Assembly: GCA_945982465.1 (NCBI GenBank)
Contig: CAMFSB010000103.1
Location: 1 to 6,225, forward strand
Length of the DNA stretch: 6,225 nt
Direction: 5' to 3'
DNA from: an uncultured Faecalibacterium sp.
Lineage (GTDB): Bacteria; Bacillota; Clostridia; Oscillospirales; Ruminococcaceae
Shown here: positions 6,137 to 6,225 of the stretch, piece after piece
Layout of the letters: every line of letters begins with the position of its first letter
Position numbering within the stretch: position 1 is the first letter of the stretch
Notes under the pieces: generated by a model
Databases searched by the model: none
What the model saw: only the letters and a program-made list of their open reading frames with translations
Told to the model about the DNA's origin: nothing
Made by a program: the position numbers and the translations under genes

Positions 6137-6225
6137 TCAATGCCGTTTATGCAGCAGCTTTTGCACCCGCGCGCGCATGGCCTGCTGCCGCGCCTGCGTC
6201 GCCGCTAAGTCGGCCTGCCAGGCGC
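6137..6225 (-). CDS. C-terminal end of an unidentified protein (partial)
   Basis: The last 28 codons of a gene entering from the right edge end in TGA at 6137-6139. The visible tail (for example ATQARQQAMRARV, then QKLLHKRH at the end) is Ala/Gln/Arg-rich, strongly basic at its end and probably helical, possibly coiled-coil. This frame was preferred over the alternative ending near 6150 because nearly all its third codon positions are G or C, as in the other genes here, and because its stop sits 5 bases before a terminator stem. Too little remains to name the protein. Confidence 0.55.
   Translation of the reverse strand, partial: AWQADLAATQARQQAMRARVQKLLHKRH

Noticed and set aside
5799..6140. 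113-codon minus-strand frame over the metF start and upstream terminator
   Set aside because: It runs through a terminator hairpin and the metF promoter, then into metF out of frame.

Overview
The window is GC-rich, and its genes strongly prefer G or C at third codon positions. All supported genes lie on the minus strand, so transcription runs from right (6225) to left (1). Protein style, GTG starts, Shine-Dalgarno sites, a stand-alone MetH reactivation gene and a YtrA-type GntR/ABC cassette together suggest a high-GC gut Clostridia member (Oscillospiraceae/Ruminococcaceae, of the Faecalibacterium-Gemmiger-Subdoligranulum kind). This placement is inferred from protein resemblance, not from a search.

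Layout in transcription order: (1) the last 28 codons of an unidentified gene (6137-6225) and its rho-independent terminator (6101-6131); (2) a promoter (6040-6067) driving a methionine one-carbon operon: metF (5144-6007), a MetH reactivation-domain gene (4462-5166, interrupted by an in-frame TAG at 5020-5022), cobalamin-dependent metH without its own activation domain (2046-4484), and a 52-codon remnant of a YbaK/EbsC-type aminoacyl-tRNA deacylase (1880-2038); (3) a strong terminator (1814-1847), followed after 11 bases by the promoter (1775-1802) of a second operon: a YtrA-type GntR repressor (1345-1725), an ABC ATPase (607-1305) and an ABC-2-like permease (65-613) that stops early.

How the genes work together: MetF reduces 5,10-methylene-THF to 5-methyl-THF. 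MetH passes that methyl group through cobalamin to homocysteine, giving methionine. The small protein between them is expected to assist AdoMet-dependent reductive rescue of oxidised cobalamin, since this MetH ends right after its B12 domain. The GntR/ABC/permease set is a separate, probably self-repressed, envelope or efflux cassette; an inverted repeat over its -10 box is the likely operator.

I see no clearly new system, CRISPR array, RNA gene, insertion sequence or riboswitch. The most notable feature is three apparent gene lesions within 6 kb: the amber codon in the reactivation gene, a clean in-frame internal deletion in the ybaK-like gene, and a premature-looking TGA in the permease. 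They may reflect real gene decay or errors in the source assembly; the sequence alone cannot decide. No stretch longer than 300 bases lacks a gene.
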